Below are positions 7,651 through 15,346 of a stretch of DNA of 30,647 nt, one piece after another (positions within the stretch are counted from its first letter, which is position 1; each line of letters starts with the position of its first letter). The DNA is from CAIZQW01 sp037133395 (GTDB lineage Bacteria > Verrucomicrobiota > Kiritimatiellia > RFP12 > UBA1067). The position numbers and the translations under genes are program-made. The notes beneath the pieces are model-generated. The model saw nothing but the letters and a program-made list of their open reading frames with translations. It was not told the DNA's origin and did not search any database. The stretch lies in NCBI GenBank assembly GCA_037133395.1, contig JBAXOG010000049.1:1-30647 (forward strand). The letters are read 5' to 3'.

Positions 7651-8949
7651 ATGAAACAACCATTTTCACGTCGTCAATTTATAAAGACCACAGGCGCCTC
7701 CGTTGCGTTGTTTAATATCGTCCCTTCACATGTGCTGGGACAAAACGCGCCCAGCAATAAGATCGTCATGGCGGGTATTGGCGTTGGAAGTCAGGGCAGT
7801 GGAGACATGGGACAATTCCTCGGCATGTCCGATGTTGTCGTACGCGCCTGCTGCGATGTCAACACGAAGCGAACAGACGCATTTAAAAAACGCGTAGATG
7901 ACCGTTATGAAAATCAGGATTGCCTTGTTTACAAGGATTTCCGCGAAGTCTGTGACCGCACCGATATTGATGCCGTCATGGTTGCCACGCCGGATCATTG
8001 GCATGCTGCCATCGAATGCTATGCAGCTACGCGTGGCAAGGACATCTATGGCGAAAAGCCCTTCTCACACACCTTACGCGACGGACGAGCCGTCGTGGAT
8101 GCGCTAAAGGCAAATGGGCGTGTCTTCCAAGCAGGAAGCTGGCAACGGTCGACCGGCAATTTCCGACGAGCGATTGAACTGGTCCGCAACGGACGAATCG
8201 GCAAAGTCAAACGTATTGAAATCGGCCTGCCCAACGGCGGTCGCGGAAAGCCGCCTATTCAAAACGCGCCGATCCCCGAAGGCTTGGACTGGGACTTCTG
8301 GCTCGGCCCGGCACCCTTACGTCCATTCCAGGGCGTATTCGACTGGGACTGGCGCTGGGTGCTCGACTGGGGAGGCGGACAGATGATGGATTGGATTTGT
8401 CATCACTGCGATATAGGACTGTGGGCAGTCGGAAAGGACTCCATCGGCCCCGCAACCATTACCAGTGGCGGCATGGGCTTTGAGGACGGCAAGGGCATCT
8501 ATGATTCTCCGACGTCCTATCACTATACCGCCACGTATGCCGACGGCCTTGAAGTCGTTGTCGCAAACGGCAGCCAGCTTGAGAAGGGTGGCGGTACGCG
8601 TTGGATTGGTGAAAATGGCGAATGGATCTGGGTGACACGTGGCAATCAAGAAACATCCAATCCAAAGATATGGGACATGAAACCTGAACCAGGCGAATTC
8701 CGTCTGCTGGACAACGGCGGACACTTCCGAGAATTCATTGACTGCGTCAAAAATCGCACCACAACAGTCACACCAGCCGAAGTCTCTCATCGTGTCACCA
8801 GCGTGGGACATCTGGGCCAAGTGGCTATGTTCACAGGTCGCACGATCACGTGGGATTACAAGACCGAGCAAATCATTGGCGATCCTATTGCCAACGCCAT
8901 GCTGGGCCGCGAATCCCGTGCGCCTTGGAAGTTGCTAGGCAAGATTTAA
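7651..8949 (+). CDS. Tat-exported Gfo/Idh/MocA family oxidoreductase
   Basis: A 432-residue NAD(P)-dependent dehydrogenase of the glucose-fructose oxidoreductase family. The N-terminus has a twin-arginine signal (SRRQFIKTTG, R7-R8, then a hydrophobic stretch to about residue 30), so the folded, cofactor-loaded enzyme is probably exported. The Rossmann region begins at KIVMAGIGVGSQGSG (37-51). ATPDHWH (112-118) and the catalytic-lysine motif EKP (135-137) follow. The C-terminal half (about 165-430) is the substrate-binding sheet domain, with many Trp and Gly residues (DWDWRWVLDWGGGQMMDW). Substrate is probably a sugar or sugar derivative, but cannot be named. AAAGGAAAA precedes the ATG. It ends the plus-strand cluster that starts with the ThuA-like gene. 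Confidence 0.9.
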   Translation: MKQPFSRRQFIKTTGASVALFNIVPSHVLGQNAPSNKIVMAGIGVGSQGSGDMGQFLGMSDVVVRACCDVNTKRTDAFKKRVDDRYENQDCLVYKDFREVCDRTDIDAVMVATPDHWHAAIECYAATRGKDIYGEKPFSHTLRDGRAVVDALKANGRVFQAGSWQRSTGNFRRAIELVRNGRIGKVKRIEIGLPNGGRGKPPIQNAPIPEGLDWDFWLGPAPLRPFQGVFDWDWRWVLDWGGGQMMDWICHHCDIGLWAVGKDSIGPATITSGGMGFEDGKGIYDSPTSYHYTATYADGLEVVVANGSQLEKGGGTRWIGENGEWIWVTRGNQETSNPKIWDMKPEPGEFRLLDNGGHFREFIDCVKNRTTTVTPAEVSHRVTSVGHLGQVAMFTGRTITWDYKTEQIIGDPIANAMLGRESRAPWKLLGKI

Positions 8950-8967
8950 GTTTCCGAACAGCACAAC

Positions 8968-9005
8968 AAAAAATCCCTGCTCGTTTTTCGTAGCAGGGAT
9001 TTTTT
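8968..9005. terminator. Strong bidirectional intrinsic terminator
   Basis: A perfect 14-bp stem AAAAAATCCCTGCT (8968-8981) with AGCAGGGATTTTTT (8992-9005) and a 10-nt loop. It has T runs on the plus strand and, read in reverse, on the minus strand. It separates the convergent oxidoreductase gene (plus) and ftsW (minus) and can end both transcripts. Confidence 0.88.
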
Positions 9006-9022
9006 TTCGTTTACCAATAACA

Positions 9023-10168
9023 TCAGATCGTATTGACCGCATCGCGCGCAAGATGCGTATGAATGCGCTCATCTGAAACATCAATATGCATGCCGACATT
9101 GATCAACGTGCCGATTGCAAAGAGTGCAGTCACTAAGTTGGTTCCGCCATAACTCATAAAGGGCAATGCGAGTCCCTTAGTCGGCAACCAGTCTGTTACC
9201 ACACCAATGTTAAATGCAGCCTGATAAATCAGCAACAGGGTCATGCCGAAAGCCAAGAGCCTCCCCAAGCGGTCCGGCGCACGAATAGCAATGAGAATGC
9301 CACAGGCTAAAAGGACCATAAAAGCGATCACAACAAAGATTGTGAACACAAAGCCGAACTCTTCACCGCCAATCGCGAAAATAAAATCGGTGTGAGCCTC
9401 CGGCAAATAACTATACTTTTGAATACTCTCATTGAAGCCAACACCCCAAGTTCCGCCACACTTAAATGCAATCTTGGCTTGTTCCACCTGATAGGCTGCT
9501 GTTTTATCAGCCGTCTCAGAAAAAAATGCCATCAGACGATCCATTCGATTTTTATTAAAAAAAATCAAGACCGCTACCGGTGGAAGGCTGACAGCCCCTA
9601 ATAAAAAAAGATGCGCAAGTCGGACACCCGTCACAAAAAGGATTCCGCACCCTAATACCCCAATCACCATCGTCGAACCGAAATCCGGCTCTGCAAGCAA
9701 CAGAACCGCTATCAATCCAATCATCCCGCCAGGAACAAGCACACCTCGTACAAATTGTTTGACCCGCCAGCCAAGGCGATCCATCCAAACGGAAAGGCAG
9801 ACCACAATCGCGAGCTTTGCAAATTCACTGGGTTGCACACGAATAAAACCTAGGCTTAACCAACGGTAACTGCCGTTCACCGCTTTACGCACCCCAGGAC
9901 AAATCACGAACGCCAAGGCAATGACAATCGCAAAGTAAAAAAGGATCGGTATTACGGGATGCTTTTTCCAGAGATGGTAATCAAACTTGCTGGCAACAAA
10001 ACCAACGACTGTAGCAAACACAAGCCACATCAGTTGCTTATAAAAAAAAGCGTACGGGCTCTTGTATAAAATTTGAGCCCGTACGTTACTCGCTGTTGCC
10101 ACCAAAACAATCCCTAACCCCAGAAGAATGACCACCGTCAACAATAATACTGTCAGGGTCTTCTTCAT
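9023..10168 (-). CDS. ftsW: Septal peptidoglycan glycosyltransferase FtsW (SEDS family)
   Basis: A 381-residue membrane protein with about ten hydrophobic segments. SEDS motifs are clear: NGSYRWLSLGFIRVQPSEFAKL (98-119), AEPDFGST (159-166) and YLPEAHTDFIFAIGGEE (254-270). The last contains D261, equivalent to the catalytic aspartate of RodA/FtsW. The closing PFMSYGGTNL motif is also present. SEDS proteins polymerise lipid II into glycan strands with a partner class B PBP. FtsW is preferred over RodA because murF and murD are in the same operon. The start lies 16 nt after the LysM lipoprotein stop. It is the last gene of the operon, facing the terminator at 8968-9005. Confidence 0.9.
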   Translation of the reverse strand: MKKTLTVLLLTVVILLGLGIVLVATASNVRAQILYKSPYAFFYKQLMWLVFATVVGFVASKFDYHLWKKHPVIPILFYFAIVIALAFVICPGVRKAVNGSYRWLSLGFIRVQPSEFAKLAIVVCLSVWMDRLGWRVKQFVRGVLVPGGMIGLIAVLLLAEPDFGSTMVIGVLGCGILFVTGVRLAHLFLLGAVSLPPVAVLIFFNKNRMDRLMAFFSETADKTAAYQVEQAKIAFKCGGTWGVGFNESIQKYSYLPEAHTDFIFAIGGEEFGFVFTIFVVIAFMVLLACGILIAIRAPDRLGRLLAFGMTLLLIYQAAFNIGVVTDWLPTKGLALPFMSYGGTNLVTALFAIGTLINVGMHIDVSDERIHTHLARDAVNTI

Positions 10169-10184
10169 ACTGCGCTAGGCACTC

Positions 10185-11120
10185 TTACTGTGCGCTTGCT
10201 GGGATACGAAGGACCATTCCAGCCTTGAGGTCTGTAGTCGTCAGATTGTTCAGAGCCTTGAGATCGCTCGGGCTGACGCCCCAACGAATTGCGACTGCAT
10301 ACAGATCTTCGCCTTCCTTAACGGTATAGGTCTGTGTATTGCCCGCTGGAGCTGGAACTGGCGCCGCCATCGTGCCTGCATCTGCAGGAGCTGGAGGAGG
10401 TGTAACACCTTCCGGAACCGGAGCTGCGTTTGTACCTGCAACAGGCACTACTTCGACAGGCTTAACTTCTGTTGATGCTGGAACCGCATTAACCTTGACA
10501 GTATCCACCTTCTTCACATCCGTCTTTGCCTTTGATGCATCTGCCTTTTTTGCTCCAGGAATCGTAAGCTTCTGATTAACCGAAAGCTTGTCGTTCGTCA
10601 TATTGTTTGCCTTGCGAATGGCATCAGCCTTCACACCGTGACGATGAGCAATTCCACCAATGGAATCACCACTCTTGACAACATATACCGTGCTCGGTCC
10701 GATGCTTTCTTTAGCATTTTTCGGCGCTGAAGTTTTAGGCGCTGTGCCCTTCGGAGCGACTGTCTTCTTAAGAGCAGCCTTCTTTGAAAGGTCTACCTGG
10801 CCAGGCAGCTGAATGACTTGACCCACACGGATCTTATTCGGCGAGATCCCCGGATTGACAGCTACAACATCCTGCCAGCGCAATCCATAATTCGCAGCCA
10901 CGCCTGAAATCGTATCCCCCTTGACAATGGTGTATGCCGTTGTCGCAGCAACCGTCTTAATCTCCACCACCGGCTCAGGCTTCACCTCCGGAGTCACAGG
11001 AATGACCTGTGTCGGTTCTTCAGTCTTAGAACCTCCGAAATAGGAGCACCCTTGCATCAGCATAAAACTTGCAACTAATCCCAAACCCACAACAGTACGC
11101 GTGATAGAACAACTCGTCAT
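10185..11120 (-). CDS. Lipoprotein with three LysM domains
   Basis: A 311-residue lipoprotein starting MTSCSITRTV. A lipobox LMQG-C puts the lipidated cysteine at residue 25. Three LysM peptidoglycan-binding domains lie at about 62-107, 144-189 and 264-308. They are joined by Lys/Ala- and Pro/Val-rich linkers (about 110-140, 190-262) that could span the periplasm. The frame stays open upstream to 11318, but the start at 11120 is chosen. It follows GAGAGGAG, creates a proper signal peptide, and removes a 160-nt overlap with murD. No catalytic domain is present, so it likely anchors or recruits rather than cuts. Its place between murD and ftsW points to a role in wall synthesis or division. Confidence 0.88.
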   Translation of the reverse strand: MTSCSITRTVVGLGLVASFMLMQGCSYFGGSKTEEPTQVIPVTPEVKPEPVVEIKTVAATTAYTIVKGDTISGVAANYGLRWQDVVAVNPGISPNKIRVGQVIQLPGQVDLSKKAALKKTVAPKGTAPKTSAPKNAKESIGPSTVYVVKSGDSIGGIAHRHGVKADAIRKANNMTNDKLSVNQKLTIPGAKKADASKAKTDVKKVDTVKVNAVPASTEVKPVEVVPVAGTNAAPVPEGVTPPPAPADAGTMAAPVPAPAGNTQTYTVKEGEDLYAVAIRWGVSPSDLKALNNLTTTDLKAGMVLRIPASAQ

Positions 11121-11157
11121 AACTCTCCTCTCAATTCGCCTCAGAAAAGCAACTGTC

Positions 11158-12537
11158 TCACAGATTCGCAACCGCGCGAACCAATTGTGTGAAACGATCC
11201 CCTCTTTCCTGATAGCTGCTAAACTGATCAAAACTCGCAGTGCCTGGCGAAAGCAGAACCGTCTCGTTTGATTGAGCTTCCTGCGCCGCAGCAGCGACTG
11301 CGCGATCGATCGTTCCATAAATTTCGCAGGGAACTGTCAATGCCCACGCATTTTCCATTTCTCCTGCACAATGTCCAATAAGATACACCTTTTGGGTGGT
11401 CTGTGTCAGCAATTCTTTTAAGAAAACTAAATCTTTTTCTTTAAGAAGTCCACCAGCTATGAGCCTGACGGGCTTTTTAACCATACGAAGTGCGGCAGCC
11501 GTTGCAGTCAAACTCGTGGCCTTTGAGTCATCAACCCACGTGACCCCTCGTGCGTCCGTGCCAATCACTTGCACACGGTGTGACAGCGGCTTGAATGTTG
11601 TAAATCCTTGCAAGATAGACTCTTTTGATAATCCCGTTCGCGAAAGGATTGCACACCCCGCAGCTGCCGCCAGCCCTAAAATCTCATTATCAAACCATAA
11701 CCCTCTTATCTGAAGATACGTTCCATATTCGTGTACTTTCGCCTCAGGATCGTTACCCCTGGGGGACGGGTTAACAATAATGATTCCGCCTTTGTATTGC
11801 CAGTCGCTCCCTTGTTCTGCTCCAAACCGATAACAGGGTACACGCCTATTCATCAATCCTTCTTCATTCAAACCTGTAGGGAGTAATGCAATATCATGCT
11901 CATCCATATTTGAAAACATATTAAATTTGAGTTGCTTATATTCGGCAAGATCGGCATGACGATCCAAGTGATCGGGTTGTAAATTCAGTAGCAGTGCAAT
12001 ATGCGGATGAAAGGTCGGCGAATGTTCCATCTGAAATGAACTCACTTCAACAACCGCCCACGACAAATCAGGTTTCTCCATCACCAGTTGACATAGGGGG
12101 ATTCCATAATTACCAGCAGGTGAGGCAGGGACACCCGCAAGATTCAAAGTGTCTGCACAAAATTTGACGAGGGAACTTTTTCCTTTGCTCCCCGTGATGG
12201 CAATCATCTTGCCACGCCAATATTCTGCACCGAGTTCAAGCTCGGAAATCACAGGAATTCCACGGCCTGTACACGCTTGTATCCACACATGACTCAATGC
12301 AAATGCAGGACTCGCCACGCAGACATCCACGACTCCTTCAGGCAATGCTCGCTTGCCGAATAACACATCGCCACCAGCCGTTCGCACACGCTCAGCAACT
12401 TCCGAAAGCTTTTCGCCGTCACTCTCATCCAGCAACGTCACACGCCCACCGCGCGCTAACAATAAGCGTGCAGACCACTCACCACTTTTCGATGCGCCCA
12501 GCACGAACGCATGTACCTGATCATATTTTCCATGCAT
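11158..12537 (-). CDS. murD: UDP-N-acetylmuramoyl-L-alanine--D-glutamate ligase MurD
   Basis: A 459-residue cytoplasmic Mur ligase that adds D-glutamate to UDP-MurNAc-L-Ala using ATP. An N-terminal Rossmann-like domain (FVLGASKSGEWSARLL, 11-26) is followed by the central ATPase domain with P-loop AITGSKGKSS (113-122). The Mur signature LLNLQPDHLDRH and the C-terminal domain (THR-like VTWVDDSKATS, SPGTASFDQFSSYQERG) complete the family plan. The P-loop is GSKGKSS where E. coli MurD, from memory, has GSNGKST; the lysine and first serine needed for ATP are kept. It overlaps the end of murF by 17 nt. GGAGAA (12547-12552) inside murF is its ribosome-binding site, so translation is probably coupled. 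Confidence 0.93.
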   Translation of the reverse strand: MHGKYDQVHAFVLGASKSGEWSARLLLARGGRVTLLDESDGEKLSEVAERVRTAGGDVLFGKRALPEGVVDVCVASPAFALSHVWIQACTGRGIPVISELELGAEYWRGKMIAITGSKGKSSLVKFCADTLNLAGVPASPAGNYGIPLCQLVMEKPDLSWAVVEVSSFQMEHSPTFHPHIALLLNLQPDHLDRHADLAEYKQLKFNMFSNMDEHDIALLPTGLNEEGLMNRRVPCYRFGAEQGSDWQYKGGIIIVNPSPRGNDPEAKVHEYGTYLQIRGLWFDNEILGLAAAAGCAILSRTGLSKESILQGFTTFKPLSHRVQVIGTDARGVTWVDDSKATSLTATAAALRMVKKPVRLIAGGLLKEKDLVFLKELLTQTTQKVYLIGHCAGEMENAWALTVPCEIYGTIDRAVAAAAQEAQSNETVLLSPGTASFDQFSSYQERGDRFTQLVRAVANL

Positions 12538-13921
12538 CTAAAATGTTCTCCATTTCCATTCCACGCGAGGCCTTTAGCAATACACTGTCACCTTCGCGTA
12601 CATATTCAGAAAGATGTTGTGCGGCCACTTGCGTGGTCTTCGCAAGATGCACGCGCGTTGCAGGAAATCCACAGGCAATCGTTTCATCAGCCATGAATGT
12701 TGTCGCCAGTTCACCTACCGCAAAAAGCGCATCGGGCGCACACCTTGAAATCTCTTTTCCAACCTGGCGATGTAAAGATTCACTATGGACCCCGAGTTCA
12801 CGCATATCCCCCAGAACCAAGATGCGACGCCCCTTACAGGGCATGACCATAAAAGTCTTCATCACCGCGATCATGCTGTCTGGATTCGCATTATAGGCAT
12901 CGTTAACAATTGTCACGCCCTGTCGTTCCATCACTTCCCAACGCTTCCCCGGCATGACGACCTTTTTCAGCCCGTCAACGGCTTGTTGCGCCGTCACTCC
13001 CGCGCACCGCGCAGCAGCAAATGCCAAGAGTGCATTAGAAGCATTATGCTCACCGGGCAATCCGCATGACAGGCTAATCGCCTCACGCTTGCCACGCTCA
13101 TGCACACACATCAAGCCAGTCGAAACATCCAAAATTTCACCATAGAAATCAACATCGCGTGTGACAAGTGATGTTGTGATCACAGGCGCAGCAGAAGCTT
13201 TTACAAGAATATCGAAACACGTTGTTTCACGGCACAATACTGCGAATCCATCCTTGGGCAACACGCGCAATAAATCTGCCTTTTCATGCGCGATATTTTC
13301 AATGGACCCTAAAAATTCAATATGCGCATTCCCGATGCTGGAGACAACTGCAACCTGTGGTTTCAAAATATCGGCCAGCACGCTGATTTCCCCCCGATGA
13401 TTCATACCTGCTTCAAAAACGCCATACACGGTATCCACTGACATTTTCAAGAGGCTCAGCGGCAAACCGATATCATTATTTAAATTACCTTCTGTTGCAC
13501 AAACACGACCCGCACCAGAAAGACAGGCAGCTGTCATCTCCTTGGTCGTCGTCTTTCCTGAACTGCCTGTGAGTCCAATGATCGTTGCGCTTGACTTCAT
13601 GCGCCAGGCGTGTGCCAGTTTCTGCAACGCTTTCCGCGTGTCAGCCACACGGATCAGGGGCAGTCTCTTTAAGCTTACTTCCGGCTGCCACGTTTGCTCG
13701 ACTAGTGCAGCCGTAGCGCCACATTCAAACGCCTTGTAAACAAACGCATGCCCATCAAAGTTCTCACCACGTATTGCCACGTAAAGAGAACCGGACTTCA
13801 GCGCACGTGTGTCTTGCGATACACCACACACGACCACGCTCTGCGTTGGATCCCCTGTCCATTCACCATGCGCCCAACGTGCGAGCTCCTCTGCATCATA
13901 TTGTGGACACATGACTTTCAT
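12521..13921 (-). CDS. murF: UDP-N-acetylmuramoyl-tripeptide--D-alanyl-D-alanine ligase MurF
   Basis: A 466-residue cytoplasmic Mur ligase that adds D-Ala-D-Ala to the UDP-MurNAc tripeptide. Features include the N-terminal substrate domain with VSQDTRALKSGSLYVAI (34-50) and the ATP loop GLTGSSGKTTT (116-126). The sequence FEAGMNHRGEIS, the stretch IGNAHIEFLGS...IAHEKADLL, and the MurF hallmark NDAYNANPDSM also fit. Its ATG overlaps the stop of the upstream GT4 gene by 4 nt (ATGA), and its end overlaps murD by 17 nt. In most bacteria mraY separates murF and murD; here the two are fused end to end at the DNA level with no room for it. Confidence 0.94.
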   Translation of the reverse strand: MKVMCPQYDAEELARWAHGEWTGDPTQSVVVCGVSQDTRALKSGSLYVAIRGENFDGHAFVYKAFECGATAALVEQTWQPEVSLKRLPLIRVADTRKALQKLAHAWRMKSSATIIGLTGSSGKTTTKEMTAACLSGAGRVCATEGNLNNDIGLPLSLLKMSVDTVYGVFEAGMNHRGEISVLADILKPQVAVVSSIGNAHIEFLGSIENIAHEKADLLRVLPKDGFAVLCRETTCFDILVKASAAPVITTSLVTRDVDFYGEILDVSTGLMCVHERGKREAISLSCGLPGEHNASNALLAFAAARCAGVTAQQAVDGLKKVVMPGKRWEVMERQGVTIVNDAYNANPDSMIAVMKTFMVMPCKGRRILVLGDMRELGVHSESLHRQVGKEISRCAPDALFAVGELATTFMADETIACGFPATRVHLAKTTQVAAQHLSEYVREGDSVLLKASRGMEMENILDAWKI

Positions 13922-15105
13922 TTCGCACCTGATTCCACATCCGTCTGTTCAACCACATATCCGTAGCAACGCCGCAAAGCATCTTGGAACGCTTGTGGCG
14001 TGCGCTCCTCCTCGGTCAATGTTGCGAAGGCGCTTTGCCCGAGAGCTTCAGCTTGCTGTGGATGTGAGCATGCATACAGAATCGCTTCAGCCATGGCATC
14101 TGGCTCTGGATGCACCACATACGCATTGCGACGTGAAAGCAGTGTCCGATAAACAGGTGTATCGGGTGCGACAATGGGCTTTCCGGCGCGCAAATAATCC
14201 AAGACCTTGACAGAAACAGATGCCCCTGAGCGGCTCGGCGCCACAAGAACAGTCGAAACGGAAAGCAAGGCCGCCAGTTCACCTGGGGGTACATATCCCG
14301 TAAACACAACAGACTGATCAATCCCTACCTGCTCAACAGCCTGCTTCATTTTTTTGATAGCTGTAGCCGCCCCGCCCACCACAACAAAACGCACCTGCGT
14401 GTTTTTACTTAAGACCTGCGGCATCGCATTAAAAAATAGATCCATACCTTTAAAGTTCTGATAGGAACCCACACACGTTACCAATAACTTCCCACCTGAA
14501 CAATAACGAGCACGTGCTAAATTTTGAGCAGGAAACGAGACCTCCTCTGCCACAGAAGGAATATCAGGAATGACACAAACACGCGCACCGCGTCCCCATT
14601 GCGCTAACACTGTAACAGCCTCCATATCTCCAGATATCACGACATCTGCATGCTTCAACGCCCAACGATTAAACACAGAGACGATACGGCGCAGTCCTCG
14701 CCGAAACGCAGATATTTGGGCACTATCTGGATCGCCTTGAAGCTCATAGACATAAGGATGTTTCGACAACGCACCCGTAAACCATGCGATAACACCGCAA
14801 TCGTCAATTCCATGAATCAAGTCATAGCGCACGTGTCCAGTCTGGAAGACTGCGCGGCACAACAACAAAAAATCCAACACATATCTGCGGATCGACGGAC
14901 CGTCCGGCAGACGTTTACAGAACGGCAAGCGCGGAACCTCATAGACAGTAATCCCTTCCATGGCATACGAATACTCAGAGGGAATCGTCACAAGGTCAAC
15001 AGCATACCCTAATGCAACAAGTGCCTCCAAGGTATGGCGAATGCGATAACTCCCGCCAACCCAAGGATAACACACCTTTGACGTGATAAATAAAATTCTA
15101 ATCAT
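13918..15105 (-). CDS. Glycosyltransferase family 4 protein
   Basis: A 395-residue GT-B glycosyltransferase. The N-terminal half opens with MIRILFITSKVCYPWVGGS, including the glycine-rich acceptor-side loop, and contains YDLIHGIDDCGVIAWF. The C-terminal nucleotide-sugar half has LVTCVGSYQNFKGMDLFFNAMP, a strand-loop VVFTGYVPPGELAALLS, and the GT4 donor region APSRSGASVSVKVLDYLRAGKPIVA. It is not MurG, which is GT28. Donor and acceptor cannot be read from sequence. It is the first gene of the murF-murD-LysM-ftsW run, with a 4-nt ATGA overlap into murF, so its product may be made in step with wall precursors. No good Shine-Dalgarno sequence is seen before the ATG. Confidence 0.85.
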   Translation of the reverse strand: MIRILFITSKVCYPWVGGSYRIRHTLEALVALGYAVDLVTIPSEYSYAMEGITVYEVPRLPFCKRLPDGPSIRRYVLDFLLLCRAVFQTGHVRYDLIHGIDDCGVIAWFTGALSKHPYVYELQGDPDSAQISAFRRGLRRIVSVFNRWALKHADVVISGDMEAVTVLAQWGRGARVCVIPDIPSVAEEVSFPAQNLARARYCSGGKLLVTCVGSYQNFKGMDLFFNAMPQVLSKNTQVRFVVVGGAATAIKKMKQAVEQVGIDQSVVFTGYVPPGELAALLSVSTVLVAPSRSGASVSVKVLDYLRAGKPIVAPDTPVYRTLLSRRNAYVVHPEPDAMAEAILYACSHPQQAEALGQSAFATLTEEERTPQAFQDALRRCYGYVVEQTDVESGAK

Positions 15106-15141
15106 AAGAAAACAAAAAACCTAATTTATCTAAAATGACGC

Positions 15142-15171
15142 TTGACCATTTTGCCATAAATCCGTTATTCT
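15142..15171 (+). promoter_or_regulatory. Promoter of tRNA-Ser
   Basis: TTGACC (15142-15147) and TATTCT (15166-15171) are separated by 18 nt. Transcription would start near 15178, some 13 nt before the mature tRNA 5' end. The 85-nt gap also has to hold the minus-strand promoter of the GT4-murF operon, which I could not place. Confidence 0.55.
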
Positions 15172-15190
15172 GAACACTCATTTTTCAAAC

Positions 15191-15280
15191 GGAGAGGTGG
15201 CAGAGCCCGGTTTAATGCACATGACTCGAAATCATACGTGTCGAAAGGCACCGGGGGTTCGAATCCCTCCCTCTCCGCCA
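15191..15280 (+). tRNA. tRNA-Ser (anticodon CGA)
   Basis: A 90-nt class II tRNA that ends in an encoded CCA (15278-15280). The acceptor stem GGAGAGG (15191-15197) pairs with CCTCTCC (15270-15276), with G as discriminator. The anticodon loop CTCGAAA has CGA at 15227-15229 and reads UCG. A long variable arm (GTG...CAC around TCGAAAGG) marks a serine tRNA. The T arm GGGGGTTCGAATCCCTC is canonical. Confidence 0.95.
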
Positions 15281-15283
15281 TTA

Positions 15284-15318
15284 AAAAATGAAAAGTAAAA
15301 AGCTACAAGCTAAAAATA
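15284..15318. repeat. Heptamer tract after tRNA-Ser
   Basis: Five contiguous degenerate heptamers: AAAAATG (15284-15290), AAAAGTA, AAAAGCT, ACAAGCT and AAAAATA (to 15318). They share an ANAANNN pattern. Part of the tract forms the left arm of the tRNA terminator. Confidence 0.45.
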
Positions 15319-15332
15319 GTTTGTGGCTTTTT
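15297..15332. terminator. Bidirectional terminator between tRNA-Ser and the cytochrome gene
   Basis: A 12-bp stem pairs AAAAAGCTACAA (15297-15308) with TTGTGGCTTTTT (15321-15332), with one G-U pair and a 12-nt loop. It ends in a T run on both strands. It lies between the converging tRNA (plus) and cytochrome fusion gene (minus). Confidence 0.7.
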
Positions 15333-15346
15333 TATTTCTATCATAC

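Noticed and set aside
8317..8871. 184-residue minus-strand ORF inside the Gfo/Idh/MocA gene
   Set aside because: Antisense shadow of a well-conserved enzyme gene.
11121..11318. Longer N-terminus for the LysM lipoprotein
   Set aside because: It would overlap murD by 160 nt and bury the lipoprotein signal; a good ribosome-binding site supports the start at 11120.
13918..15105. GT4 protein as MurG
   Set aside because: It has GT4-type motifs, and its position at the head of the operon does not match murG; MurG is a GT28 enzyme.
15191..15280. tRNA-Ser as the attachment site of a genomic island covering 15347-21051
   Set aside because: No integrase and no second copy of the tRNA 3' end was seen in the window.
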